A stretch of 64,000 nt of DNA from Agromyces subbeticus DSM 16689 (GTDB taxonomy: Bacteria; Actinomycetota; Actinomycetes; Actinomycetales; Microbacteriaceae): positions 149,462 to 213,461 of the forward strand of contig NZ_ATXG01000005.1 of the NCBI RefSeq assembly GCF_000421565.1, written 5' to 3'. This document shows positions 8,215-16,399 of this stretch, in pieces; positions within the stretch are counted from its first letter, which is position 1, and the number at the start of each line of letters is the position of its first letter. A model generated the notes under the pieces. It did no database searches. It was not told the DNA's origin and worked only from the letters and a program-made list of their open reading frames with translations. A program made the translations under genes and the position numbers.

Positions 8215-9395
8215 GCGTGGATCCCTTCGTCGGCGGTCGAGCGCGGTTCGCCCGCGGTCGAGAGGAGTTCGGCGTTGCCCTCGCCGAGCCCGGGCGCAGC
8301 GCGGTAGACGGGCCGGCCGCTGCGGCTGAACGACGTGCTGTGCACGGGCACCCGCACCGTCGAGCCATCCGCTCGCTCGAGCTCTTCGACGAGGCCCATC
8401 GAGGCGATCTGCGGATCGTCGAAGAGCTCGGCCACGGTGTTGAGCGGGCCGTGCGGAATGTCGTGCGCCTCGAGCCGGGCCAGCCAGTGGGCACGCGGAT
8501 GCCGCGCGGTGATCGCCTTCAGTTCGGCATCGAGTTCGTCGTAATTGCGCACGCGGGCCTCGCGGGTCGCGAACCGGGGGTCCGCGGCGAGGTCAGGCCG
8601 CTCGAGCACCTCGAGCAGGCCGATCCAGAACTTCTCGGGCACCGACATGTGGATCACGAACGCGCCACCGTCTGAGCCCTCGCAGGCGTACGCCTGTGCC
8701 CGGCGCGGCCGCGAATCGGGGCCCGCCACCTGCCCGGTCTCGAGGTACGTCGATGCCGCCTCGGTGAGGAAGTCGATGAGCGAGCCGACCATCGAGACCT
8801 CGATGTGCTCGCCGGGGCCGTCGCCCCTGGCGTGCAGGGCGGCGAGCACCGCTTGCGCGGCCGACATGCCCGAGAGCAGGTCGGAGAAGGCCGGGCCGAG
8901 CGGACGCAGCACGTCGGCGGGCACGACCTGGCTGTACATGCCGCCGATCGCCGAGATCACCGTGTCGTAGCTCGGCCGCGCCGCGAGCGGCCCGGTCGGG
9001 CCGAACCCCGTGAGCGAGCATGTGATGAGCCGCGGGTTGAGCTCGGCAAGCGTGTCGCGACCGAAACCGAGCCGTGCAGCGACCCCCGGCCGGAAGTTCT
9101 CGATGAGCACGTCGGCGTCGCGGGCCAGGGCCAGCAGGTCGGCGAGGCCGGCCTCGGTCTTCAGGTCGAGGGTGACGGCGCGCTTGTTGCGGTTGTACGC
9201 CGCGAACTGCGGGCTCGAGTCGCCGCCGCCCTCCCAGCGCCGCATCGGGTCGCCGCCCGGAGACTCGACCTTCACGACGTCGGCGCCCAGGTCGGCGAGC
9301 AGCTTCGCGGCGAACGGCCCCGAGATGTACTGGCCGAGTTCGATCACCCGGATGCCGGCGAGCGGGCCTCCGCGGCCGGTCGTCGTAGTGCTCAT
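8211..9395 (-). CDS. CaiB/BaiF (class III) CoA-transferase
   Basis: 394 residues, the standard length for class III acyl-CoA transferases such as formyl-CoA, carnitine-CoA or mesaconate-CoA transferases. The catalytic aspartate is Asp172 in GPAFSDLLSG, and the N-terminal LAGIRVIELGQYISGPFAAKLLADLGADVVK region is typical. It transfers CoA to an organic acid, probably one made in this operon. It overlaps the OsmC gene upstream and the amidohydrolase downstream by four bases each, indicating tight co-translation. The acid substrate cannot be read from sequence. Confidence 0.92.
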   Translation of the reverse strand: MSTTTTGRGGPLAGIRVIELGQYISGPFAAKLLADLGADVVKVESPGGDPMRRWEGGGDSSPQFAAYNRNKRAVTLDLKTEAGLADLLALARDADVLIENFRPGVAARLGFGRDTLAELNPRLITCSLTGFGPTGPLAARPSYDTVISAIGGMYSQVVPADVLRPLGPAFSDLLSGMSAAQAVLAALHARGDGPGEHIEVSMVGSLIDFLTEAASTYLETGQVAGPDSRPRRAQAYACEGSDGGAFVIHMSVPEKFWIGLLEVLERPDLAADPRFATREARVRNYDELDAELKAITARHPRAHWLARLEAHDIPHGPLNTVAELFDDPQIASMGLVEELERADGSTVRVPVHSTSFSRSGRPVYRAAPGLGEGNAELLSTAGEPRSTADEGIHA

Positions 9396-9988
9396 CTGGT
9401 CTGTTCCTCTCGGTGTTCGGATCGGAGTTCGTCGGGTCGCTCGTCGAGCACCGTGGCACCGTGATGCACGACGATCAGGTGCACGGGCACCGCCCGCGCG
9501 ATCAGGGCGCTGACCGGGCAGCGGTCGACCGCCTCGCGTGCCAGCGACGTCGCGTGGTCGGCGTCCGTCTCGTCATCGACGCGCAGCTCGAGTACGAACC
9601 AGGTCGGGTGGGGCGGCACCTCGCCGACCCGGTGCTCTCCGCGCAGGTCGAGTCGAGTACGCACGTCCGCCTCGAGGCGATGCACCGGCACATCCGCCGC
9701 CGCCCAGGTCTTCGCGCACCATCCGAGCACGCAGAACGCGATCGAACTCAGGAGGTAGCGCAGCGGGCTCGGCGCCGAGTCGTGGCCGCCCCGCTCGACG
9801 GATTCGTCGGCGCGGAACTCGTGTTCGACTCGGAACTGCGTGAAGTTCGACACGGCGATCGTGTCGCGCTCGAGCCGCGCCGACACCCACGGCCGCGCGA
9901 CGTGGGAGGCGCGGTCGTTCGCCGCCTCGCTCGCGATGCGCTCGAGCGACGCGCGAAGGCGGGTGCGGTCGACGAGGTCAGGCGACAT
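9392..9988 (-). CDS. OsmC/Ohr-family protein
   Basis: 198 residues. The OsmC family reduces organic hydroperoxides through a cysteine pair. Here Cys86 (SSIAFCVLGWC, with Cys91 nearby) and Cys157 (DRCPVSALI) sit at the expected places. OsmC proteins are often found in catabolic operons where reactive intermediates arise. The stop overlaps the next gene by four bases and the start overlaps the reductase gene by eleven. A longer N-terminus (about 40 residues before the core) is present. Role in peroxide or reactive-intermediate protection is inferred. Confidence 0.85.
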   Translation of the reverse strand: MSPDLVDRTRLRASLERIASEAANDRASHVARPWVSARLERDTIAVSNFTQFRVEHEFRADESVERGGHDSAPSPLRYLLSSIAFCVLGWCAKTWAAADVPVHRLEADVRTRLDLRGEHRVGEVPPHPTWFVLELRVDDETDADHATSLAREAVDRCPVSALIARAVPVHLIVVHHGATVLDERPDELRSEHREEQTR

Positions 9989-10991
9989 CGATGATCACCT
10001 TTCCGGGCGGCGCAACGGCGAAGTCGCGGTAGGCGGTCGCGATCTCGTCGAGCGGATGCCGCGAGCCGACGTGAACTGTGACCTCGCCGTGCTGCACGAG
10101 CTCGAGGGCGCGGCGCACCTGCTCGAGGTCGGCGCTCGCGACGCCGTGCAGGCGCTTGCGACGGAGGTAGAACTCGCGGGCGTCGATCTCGAGCCGCGAG
10201 TCGATCGAGGCCGCGCAGAACACGGCACGGCCGCCCCAGGCGAGCGCGGCGATGCCGGCACCGAGCAGCGCGGCGTGGCCACTGACGTCGAGCACGACGT
10301 CGAACCCCGGGGCGCCGGTCGCTTCGAGCGCCGAGGCGAGCGCAGCGGCATCCGTCGCCATGAGACGACGCACACCGTCGGCGGCTTCGATCGGCCGGCG
10401 GGATGCCGCGGTCACCTCTGCCCCGAGGTGACGCGCGTAGTCGACGGCTGCCTGCCCGAGTGTGCCGCCCGCACCGGTGACGAGCACGCGCTCGCCGGCG
10501 ACGAGCCCGATGGTGTCGAGGGCGTTGATGACGATCGGCAGGCTGTGTACGGCTGCGGTCGCGAGCTCGGGTGCGAGCCGGCCGCGGGCGAAGGCGCTCG
10601 CTGCAGGCACGGCGACGTACTCGGCCGCACCGCCTTCGCGGTGCACGCCCACGACGGTCTGCGCGGCGCAATCGGCCTCGCGCGCGGCGGCGCACGCCGC
10701 GCAACTGCCGCACGGGATATTGGGCTTCACGACGACGGCCTCACCGACGCGGGCCGGGCTCACGCCGGAACCGACCGCCTCGATGACGCCAGCAGGGTCG
10801 AGCCCGAGCACTCGGGGCAGTCGGGCTGCGGCGCCCGGACCGAGACCGGCGATGACATTGAGGTCGAGCTGGTTGACGCCGACCGTCTGCACGCGCACGA
10901 GCACCTCGCCCGCTGCTGGGACCGGGCGATCGAGGTCGTCGACGACGCTGAGGCCGTCGAGGCCATGCGAGGTGAGCAGGGCTGCGCGCAC
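9978..10991 (-). CDS. Zinc-type medium-chain dehydrogenase/reductase
   Basis: 337-residue NAD(P)H-dependent alcohol dehydrogenase/quinone reductase-fold enzyme. The structural-zinc lobe is intact (four cysteines in IPCGSCAACAAAREADC), as is the nucleotide site (VLVTGAGGTLGQAA). The usual catalytic-zinc cysteine is absent: GVNQLDLNV replaces the CGTD-type motif, so quinone- or enoyl-reductase chemistry is at least as likely as alcohol oxidation. GTG start at 10991 with GAGGAAG upstream; the open frame continuing to 11153 runs through the operator region and is rejected. First gene of the operon ending with ligA; a GntR-type palindrome lies about 50 bases upstream. Confidence 0.87.
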   Translation of the reverse strand: MRAALLTSHGLDGLSVVDDLDRPVPAAGEVLVRVQTVGVNQLDLNVIAGLGPGAAARLPRVLGLDPAGVIEAVGSGVSPARVGEAVVVKPNIPCGSCAACAAAREADCAAQTVVGVHREGGAAEYVAVPAASAFARGRLAPELATAAVHSLPIVINALDTIGLVAGERVLVTGAGGTLGQAAVDYARHLGAEVTAASRRPIEAADGVRRLMATDAAALASALEATGAPGFDVVLDVSGHAALLGAGIAALAWGGRAVFCAASIDSRLEIDAREFYLRRKRLHGVASADLEQVRRALELVQHGEVTVHVGSRHPLDEIATAYRDFAVAPPGKVIIDVA

Positions 10992-11038
10992 GTGCTTCCT
11001 CGATTCGTCGGGTCGACGGCATCCGTGCCATCTACTTC

Positions 11039-11053
11039 TGGATACGGTATCCA
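11039..11053. promoter_or_regulatory. GntR-type operator 1 (TGGATACGGTATCCA)
   Basis: Perfect 7-1-7 palindrome TGGATAC-G-GTATCCA, about 50 bases upstream of the reductase-to-ligA operon. Read on the minus strand it is TTTTGGATACCGTATCCA, the same extended form as at 18839 and 30012. It is a candidate binding site for the GntR/FCD protein at 30076-30858. Confidence 0.72.
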
Positions 11054-11134
11054 AAATGAGACACCGCGTCCAGAGGTGCAGCAATCGTCTCCCGAAGTCG
11101 GTCGGAAGAAAACCGTGGACACCGGTGCGCAAAT

Positions 11135-11149
11135 TGGATACGGTATCCA
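11135..11149. promoter_or_regulatory. GntR-type operator 2 (TGGATACGGTATCCA)
   Basis: A second exact copy of the 7-1-7 palindrome in the same divergent spacer, 96 bases from the first and about 70 bases upstream of the ABC binding-protein gene at 11219. Two sites in one spacer suggest that each divergent promoter has its own operator, or that a loop forms. Confidence 0.72.
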
Positions 11150-11218
11150 TCAATTCGCGAGAGGCATCCGTTCTCCGCGGGAGCCGGCTTGCGAGTCACC
11201 CGCCAAGAATGGAGAGTC

Positions 11219-12298
11219 ATGCGCAGATCCATCCGACGATACGGCCTCGCAGCGGCCGCCGGAGTGGCAGCGTTCACGCTGTTCACCGGCTGCGCCGCCG
11301 CCGGGGGCGGCGCGGAACCAGAATCCGTCAGCTTCCCCGACGGGGAGGTGGGCGCCGCCGAAGACACCGAGATCACGGTGGCCATCCCCTTCCCCGACAT
11401 CACCATGTACTCGATGTACGTGCTCGCGACCGACCTCGGCTACTACGAGGAGGAGGGCCTCACCGTCGAGGTCATCACCGCCGACAACGTGACGGCCGCC
11501 GTCGCGAGCGGCAGCGCCGACATCGGCGTCGACTCGACCGGCACCGTCATCGAGGCCATTCGCGGCGGCGTCGAGCTCGAGCTCGTCGGCGGTCACTACT
11601 GCCGGCAGAACTTCGACTTCGCGGCGCAGAGCGGCATCACCTCGGTCGAGCAGCTCGACGGCACCTCCGTCGTGCTGGCCGGCACGCCCGGCGACCCTGC
11701 CGAGTTCCAGCGCAAGCGCGTGCTGAAGGAGGAGGGCTGGGATCTCGACACGGTGAACGTCGAGGTCGTCTACCCGGGCCCGGGCTCGGAGTCGTGGACC
11801 GAGTTCTTCGTCAACGACAAGATCTCGTTGCAGCCGTTCTACGGCGACGACCTGCCGGCCCTCGAGGAGCACGACGCGAACATCGTGGTCGAGACGCTGC
11901 GCAACTGGGCGAACGACGTGCAGGTCGCGGGCAGCGGCTGGGCTGCCGAGAACCCGAACACGCTCGTGCGGTTCCTGCGGGCGACGATCAAGGCGGTCGA
12001 CTTCATGACCGCACCCGCGCCCGGCGAGTTCCCCGAGAACGTCGACCAGGTGCTCGACATCTACGAGGCCAACGACTTCGACGTGGCGGCGCTGCGCGAG
12101 CTCGACAGCCCCTGGGTGCTCGACGCGCACCTCGCGTGCCCCAACCTCTACTTCGATGCGGAGGCCTGGGACACGACCATCGAGACGCAGGAACTGGAGC
12201 CGATCGAGTTCGACGACGCACAGCTCGTCTACCTCGAGAAGGCGCAGGAGCTGCTCGACCTCACGAACGAGGGGCCGGTCACGCTGCCCTATCCCTGA
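11219..12298 (+). CDS. ABC transporter substrate-binding lipoprotein (NMT1/SsuA/TauA type)
   Basis: 359-residue extracytoplasmic lipoprotein. The signal peptide ends in a lipobox FTGC with Cys25. The mature protein has the NMT1/THI5-like fold: IPFPDITMYSMYVLATDLGYYEEEGLTVEV, a SADIGVDSTGTVIEAIRGG loop, then ligand-domain segments. Relatives bind taurine, sulfonates, riboflavin or pyrimidine precursors. ATG at 11219 follows GGAGAG. It is transcribed alone, away from its likely permeases and ATPase on the opposite strand (12872-15380), and both units carry the same operator. A strong hairpin follows the stop. The ligand is unknown; the neighbouring cyclic amidohydrolase suggests a cyclic amide or pyrimidine-like compound. 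Confidence 0.9.
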   Translation: MRRSIRRYGLAAAAGVAAFTLFTGCAAAGGGAEPESVSFPDGEVGAAEDTEITVAIPFPDITMYSMYVLATDLGYYEEEGLTVEVITADNVTAAVASGSADIGVDSTGTVIEAIRGGVELELVGGHYCRQNFDFAAQSGITSVEQLDGTSVVLAGTPGDPAEFQRKRVLKEEGWDLDTVNVEVVYPGPGSESWTEFFVNDKISLQPFYGDDLPALEEHDANIVVETLRNWANDVQVAGSGWAAENPNTLVRFLRATIKAVDFMTAPAPGEFPENVDQVLDIYEANDFDVAALRELDSPWVLDAHLACPNLYFDAEAWDTTIETQELEPIEFDDAQLVYLEKAQELLDLTNEGPVTLPYP

Positions 12299-12313
12299 GC
12301 ACCTGGCATGACG

Positions 12314-12351
12314 AAGGGCCCTCACCGCAGCGCATGGCGGCGAGGGCCCTT
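12314..12351 (+). terminator. Terminator after ABC binding-protein gene
   Basis: Ten-base arms AAGGGCCCTC and GAGGGCCCTT enclose an 18-base loop with a nested CCGC/GCGG pairing and end in TTT. It begins 15 bases after the stop of the binding-protein gene. Confidence 0.75.
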
Positions 12352-12385
12352 TCGCATGCGTGCCCGCTGCGGGCGACAGCGAAAG

Positions 12386-12420
12386 CCGGCCCCCGTCATC
12401 GCGCATGAGACGGGGACCGG
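12386..12420 (-). terminator. Terminator after ridA-like gene (leftward operon end)
   Basis: On the minus strand CCGGTCCCCGTC pairs with GACGGGGGCCGG, followed by CTTTCGC. It lies about 28 bases beyond the RidA-like stop, ending the leftward operon that starts at 18759. Confidence 0.65.
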
Positions 12421-12447
12421 CGGCTTCGGGTCGGCGGTGAGGCCGAA

Positions 12448-12867
12448 TCAACTGCAGTGCGGCGGCGACTGCCCGGTCGGCACGGCCGCGATCGCCTCGA
12501 TCTCGAAGCGGTAGTCGGGCGAGGCGAATCCCGCGACCTGCACGAGCGTCGAGACCGGGAAGTCGGCCGTGAAGTACCGGGCGCGGATCTCACGGATCTC
12601 GTCGCGGAACAACCGGAAGTCGTCGCGCACGAACACGTTGACCTTCACGACGTCTGCGAGACCGGCACCCGCGGCGACGAGCACCCTCGCGAGGTTCTCG
12701 AAGGCGAGCTCGACCTGTTCGACGGTCGACGCCGGCATCGACCCATCCGCTCGCATGCCGATAATGCCGCTGACGAACAGCAGGTCGCCGCCCGATACCC
12801 GGATCGCCTGGCTGAACTCGGCCGTGGGCGGGTAGACGCCGTCGGCGACGATGACCTGCTTCTGCAT
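12448..12867 (-). CDS. RidA/YjgF/RutC-like protein
   Basis: 139-residue Rid-superfamily protein: VSGGDLLFVSGIIGMRADG, FENLARVLVAAGAGLADVVKVNVFV, and the C-terminal FEIEAIAAV strand. In true RidA imine deaminases an arginine follows in the FPARS motif (Arg105 of the E. coli protein). Here that stretch reads FPVSTLVQV, so the arginine is absent and canonical 2-imino-acid deamination is unlikely. It starts four bases after the permease stop and is the last gene of the ABC/LLM/amidohydrolase operon. This recalls RutC beside RutA in uracil breakdown. Its chemical role is unknown. Confidence 0.85.
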   Translation of the reverse strand: MQKQVIVADGVYPPTAEFSQAIRVSGGDLLFVSGIIGMRADGSMPASTVEQVELAFENLARVLVAAGAGLADVVKVNVFVRDDFRLFRDEIREIRARYFTADFPVSTLVQVAGFASPDYRFEIEAIAAVPTGQSPPHCS

Positions 12868-12871
12868 CGCC

Positions 12872-13705
12872 CTAGGCCCCGTACATGACCTGGCGGTCGT
12901 CGTACCAAGGGGCGAGCCGCTTGCGCAGCGCCGAGATCAGCGCCAGCAGCAGGTTCGCGACAATGACCATCACGAACACCATCGCGATGGCCTCGGCCAT
13001 CTCGAACTGGTACGCGGCGAACTCGAGCAAGTGGCCGAGGCCGCCCGCTCCGCCGAGGAACTCACCGAGCACCTCGCCGGTGAAGCCGAGCGCGACGCCG
13101 CGCTGGATGCCGGCGAGGCTGTACGGCAGGGTCGCCGGGAAGATGACCTTCCAGCCGAGGGCGACGCCGTTGACGTTGTAGACCCGCGCGGCGTTCACGA
13201 GTGACGCGTTCACCGTGACCGCGCCCTCCATGGTGTTCAGGATGATCGGGAACACGGCAAGCAGGAAGACGAGCGCGATCTTCGACTCGTTGCCGAGACC
13301 GAGCACGAGGATGAAGAGCGGCGCGAGCGCCACCTTGGGCGTCGAGTACAGCAGCCAGAGGAACGGCGCGACCGTGAAGCGGAGCACGGGCGACCAGCCG
13401 ACGGCGAGGCCGACGATCACGCCGACGATGACCGCGAGCACGAGCCCGATCGCGAGGTTCTGCAGGCTGAACACGAACGCCTGCCAGAAGTCGGGGCGGC
13501 CGAGCAGTTCGACGAACGCGGCGGCGACCGCAGTCGGCGGCGGCAGGAACGACTCGGGCACGAGGTGCAGCCAGCTGACCGCCGCCTCCCAGACGAGCAG
13601 GATTCCGGCGACGACCGCCATCAGGAGCCAGGCCCACTTGTCGGGCAGGCGCCGGTGGCGCCGCAGCGGCGGTGCGTTCACGGCCTCGATCGAGATGGTC
13701 GTCAT
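12872..13705 (-). CDS. ABC transporter permease 2 (SsuC/TauC type)
   Basis: 277-residue inner-membrane permease with about six membrane helices (first at residues 26-46) and the EAA loop around NAARVYNVNGVALGWKVIFPATLPYSLAGIQRG. The ATG at 13705 overlaps the stop of permease 1 by four bases and has GGAAGG upstream. Two different permeases in one operon imply a heterodimeric channel, as in some pyrimidine-precursor and riboflavin-type importers. The likely partners are the ATPase at 14541 and the lipoprotein at 11219. Confidence 0.92.
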   Translation of the reverse strand: MTTISIEAVNAPPLRRHRRLPDKWAWLLMAVVAGILLVWEAAVSWLHLVPESFLPPPTAVAAAFVELLGRPDFWQAFVFSLQNLAIGLVLAVIVGVIVGLAVGWSPVLRFTVAPFLWLLYSTPKVALAPLFILVLGLGNESKIALVFLLAVFPIILNTMEGAVTVNASLVNAARVYNVNGVALGWKVIFPATLPYSLAGIQRGVALGFTGEVLGEFLGGAGGLGHLLEFAAYQFEMAEAIAMVFVMVIVANLLLALISALRKRLAPWYDDRQVMYGA

Positions 13706-14544
13706 CGTCGTGCCTTCCGGGTCCAGGGAGCGGTCCAGCGCTCGACGAGGCTCACGACCTGGGTCATCGAGACGCTCCAGATGACGACGACGAAGATCGC
13801 GGCAAACGCCTGGTCGGTCTGGTACGTGTTGGCGGCCTTGATGATGAGCGCGCCCATGCCGGATGACGAGCCCGTCATCTCGGCCACCACCATGCCGATC
13901 GTGGCGAGCACGACGGCCTGCCGCAGGCCGGCGAAGAGGAACGGCACCGTCGAGGGCAGGAACACCTTGCGGTAGAGCTCGAATCGGGATGCCCCATACA
14001 CGCGCCCGGCCCGCAGCAGCGAGGGGCTCGTGGTGCGCATGCCGGCGGCGACGTTCAAGAGGATGGGGAACAGCGCGCTCACCGTCACGAGGAAGATCAC
14101 GGGCCCGATGCCGAACCCGAACCACGCCTTGCTGAGCGGCTGGTAGGCGATCGTCGGCGTCGCGTAGATGGTCCAGGCGATCGGCCCGACGACCTTGTCG
14201 ACCGGCAGCGAGCCGCCCATCAGCAGGCCCACGGGAATGCCGACGACCACCGCGAGCGCGAAGCCGATGAGCCACGCCTGCAACGAGATGGCAGCATTGG
14301 CGGCGAGGGAGCCGCTCGCGACGAGCTCGCCGAACCCGCGTGCGATGTCGAGCGGCGCCGGGAAGAAGACCGGGTTGACGAGCCCCCACACGCCGACCAC
14401 GAGCTGCCAGACGACGAGCAGCAGCAGCACCTCGACCGCGAGCACCGCGGCGCGGCCGCCGGCGCTCAGGCCGGCCAGCCACGATGCGAGCCCGCGGCGA
14501 CCGATGTTCGGCCCGCTCGCGAAGATCGCGCTCATCGCGCTCAT
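13702..14544 (-). CDS. ABC transporter permease 1 (SsuC/TauC type)
   Basis: 280-residue binding-protein-dependent permease with about six membrane helices and the EAA-type loop AGRVYGASRFELYRKVFLPSTVPFLFAGLRQA. The start at 14544 (MSAMSAIFAS) overlaps the ATPase stop by four bases; an internal Met three residues on is an alternative. It forms the channel together with permease 2, and the sequences of the two have clearly diverged, suggesting division of labour in one transporter. Confidence 0.92.
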   Translation of the reverse strand: MSAMSAIFASGPNIGRRGLASWLAGLSAGGRAAVLAVEVLLLLVVWQLVVGVWGLVNPVFFPAPLDIARGFGELVASGSLAANAAISLQAWLIGFALAVVVGIPVGLLMGGSLPVDKVVGPIAWTIYATPTIAYQPLSKAWFGFGIGPVIFLVTVSALFPILLNVAAGMRTTSPSLLRAGRVYGASRFELYRKVFLPSTVPFLFAGLRQAVVLATIGMVVAEMTGSSSGMGALIIKAANTYQTDQAFAAIFVVVIWSVSMTQVVSLVERWTAPWTRKARR

Positions 14545-15380
14545 GAGCCGGCGACCCTCGCCGCCGCGGTCGCCTCGTGCTGCAGCGCCTCCCAGAGGTG
14601 GTCGCGCAGCTCGAGGAACCGCGGCTCGCTCTGCACGCTGCGTTCGCTGCGCGGGCGCTCGAGGCCGGTCTCGATGACCTCCTTGATCGCGCCGGGGTGG
14701 CTCTTGAACACGACGATCCGATCGCCGAGCAGAATCGCCTCCTCGATCGAGTGCGTGATGAAGAGCACGGTCTTGCCGGTCGCGGCGATGAGCTTCTCGA
14801 TCTCGTCGCGCATCACCTCGCGGGTGAGCGCGTCGACGGCGCCGAGCGGCTCGTCCATGAGCAGGATGCGGGGCTCGGCGACGATCGCCCGCGCGAGCCC
14901 CACGCGCTGCTGCATGCCGCCCGAGAGCTCGCGCGGATACGAGGACTCGAAGCCCTTGAGGCCGACGAGCTCGACCGCCTCCTGCACTCGGTCGCGCCAT
15001 CCGTCGCCCTTCAGGCGCGACTGCATCTCGAGGCCGAACTTCACGTTGTCGAACACGGTGCGCCACGGCAGCAGCGCGTAGTCCTGGAACACGACGGCGC
15101 GATCTGGGCCGGGGCCGGTCACCGGCCGGCCGTCGACGAGCACCTCGCCGGAGGTCGGCTTCACGAGCCCGGCGATGACGTTCATGAACGTCGTCTTGCC
15201 GCAGCCCGATGGACCGAGCACCGTCACGAACTCGCCCTCGCGCACGTCGAGATCGACGCCCTCGATCGCGGTGAGGGTCTTGCCCGTTCGAGCCACGTTG
15301 TAGCTCACGGTGAGGTTGCGAACCGAGATCAGCGGCGCGGATGCCCCGGGCTCGGGTCGTTCGATGGTCGTCGTCGTCAT
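14541..15380 (-). CDS. ABC transporter ATPase (SsuB/TauB type)
   Basis: 279 residues. Walker A GPSGCGKTT at about 56-64, Q-loop in VVFQDYALLPWRT, signature LSGGMQQR, Walker B ILLMDEP and the H-loop FITHSIEEA are all present. It energises import through the two permeases encoded immediately downstream. The start MTTTTIERPE (15380) is preceded by GAGAGAG; nine extra codons to 15404 are possible. It lies 42 bases after the LLM stop in the same operon. Confidence 0.93.
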   Translation of the reverse strand: MTTTTIERPEPGASAPLISVRNLTVSYNVARTGKTLTAIEGVDLDVREGEFVTVLGPSGCGKTTFMNVIAGLVKPTSGEVLVDGRPVTGPGPDRAVVFQDYALLPWRTVFDNVKFGLEMQSRLKGDGWRDRVQEAVELVGLKGFESSYPRELSGGMQQRVGLARAIVAEPRILLMDEPLGAVDALTREVMRDEIEKLIAATGKTVLFITHSIEEAILLGDRIVVFKSHPGAIKEVIETGLERPRSERSVQSEPRFLELRDHLWEALQHEATAAARVAGS

Positions 15381-15422
15381 CGTTGCACTCTCTCTCGCCG
15401 TCACGGAAGCCTCGTCGCCCCG

Positions 15423-16397
15423 TCAGCGCATCTTCGGCAGCACCTCGCTGCCGAGCAGCTCGATCTGCTCGAAGAAGCGATCGAACTTGAAACGGAAGTC
15501 GAAGACGAGGTGCTCGACACCGGTGGCTTCGAACTTCTTGAGTTCTTCAACGGCCTGTTCGGGATTGCCGACGATGAGCTGGCCCTCGAGGTCTTCGACG
15601 GTCTCGAAGCTACCCGACGGCGGCTTCACGGCGAACTTCGCCTTGTTGGCCCACGCGAGCAGGCCCGGCACGTTGACGTCCTTCAGCGCGGCTTCGCGCG
15701 TCTCCTCGATCGAGGTCGGCGGAATCACGGCGACGGTCGGCATCGGGCGGCCCGAGGCATCCGTCATCTCCTTCATGACCCCGATGCGCTTGGCCATCGA
15801 CGCGAGCGAGATGCGGCCTGGCATCCAGCCGTCGGCGTACTCGGCGGCGAGGCGGGCCGAACGTGGCGTCGCACCGCAGTACCAGAACGGCACCCGGCCG
15901 CCGACGGGCTTCGGCTCGATCGTGACATTGTCGAACTTGAAGATGCCGTCGTCGTAGCTGACGTCGTTCTCGGTGAAGACGCGCTTCAGGATCTCGGCGT
16001 TCGAGCGCACGGCCTCGACGCGATCCATGTCGCCCCAGCCGACCGCCTCGAACTCGTGATCGAAGGTGCCGGCGCCGAAGCCGAGAATGAGGCGGGGGCC
16101 CACGAGCTGCGTGATCGTGCCGGCCATGAGCGCCGTGAGCAGCGGGTGCCGGAAGGGGATGAGCGAGCCGGTGCCGAGCTCGATCTTCTCGGTCACGGCG
16201 CCGATCGCGGTCAGCGTCGTGAGCGCGTCGTAGAAGGTGCGGTTAGGCTTCTCCATCTCGCCGTGCGGCTCGAAGACCAGGTGATCGCGCACCCAGACCG
16301 AGTCGAAGCCCATCTTCTCGGCGAGCTTCGACCCCTCGAGCAGCTTGTCGCGACTCGCCTCTTCGCCGAAATGCGGCAGCAGCAGACCGAACTTCAT
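15423..16397 (-). CDS. LLM-class (luciferase-like) oxidoreductase, probably F420-dependent
   Basis: 324-residue bacterial-luciferase-like TIM barrel: MKFGLLLPHFGEEAS, SVWVRDHLV, IELGTGSLIPFRHPLLTA, LILGFGAGTFDHEFEA, GATPRSARLAAEYADGW, and the C-terminal VEHLVFDFRFKFD. Such enzymes use F420H2 or FMNH2. Because the same palindrome controls F420 genes in this window, F420 use is favoured, but RutA-like FMN oxygenase chemistry cannot be excluded. ATG at 16397 with AAGGAAGGGAA upstream, two bases from the stop of the cyclic amidohydrolase gene. Likely role: reduction or oxygenation of the imported ring so that it can be hydrolysed. Confidence 0.85.
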   Translation of the reverse strand: MKFGLLLPHFGEEASRDKLLEGSKLAEKMGFDSVWVRDHLVFEPHGEMEKPNRTFYDALTTLTAIGAVTEKIELGTGSLIPFRHPLLTALMAGTITQLVGPRLILGFGAGTFDHEFEAVGWGDMDRVEAVRSNAEILKRVFTENDVSYDDGIFKFDNVTIEPKPVGGRVPFWYCGATPRSARLAAEYADGWMPGRISLASMAKRIGVMKEMTDASGRPMPTVAVIPPTSIEETREAALKDVNVPGLLAWANKAKFAVKPPSGSFETVEDLEGQLIVGNPEQAVEELKKFEATGVEHLVFDFRFKFDRFFEQIELLGSEVLPKMR

Positions 16398-16399
16398 GG

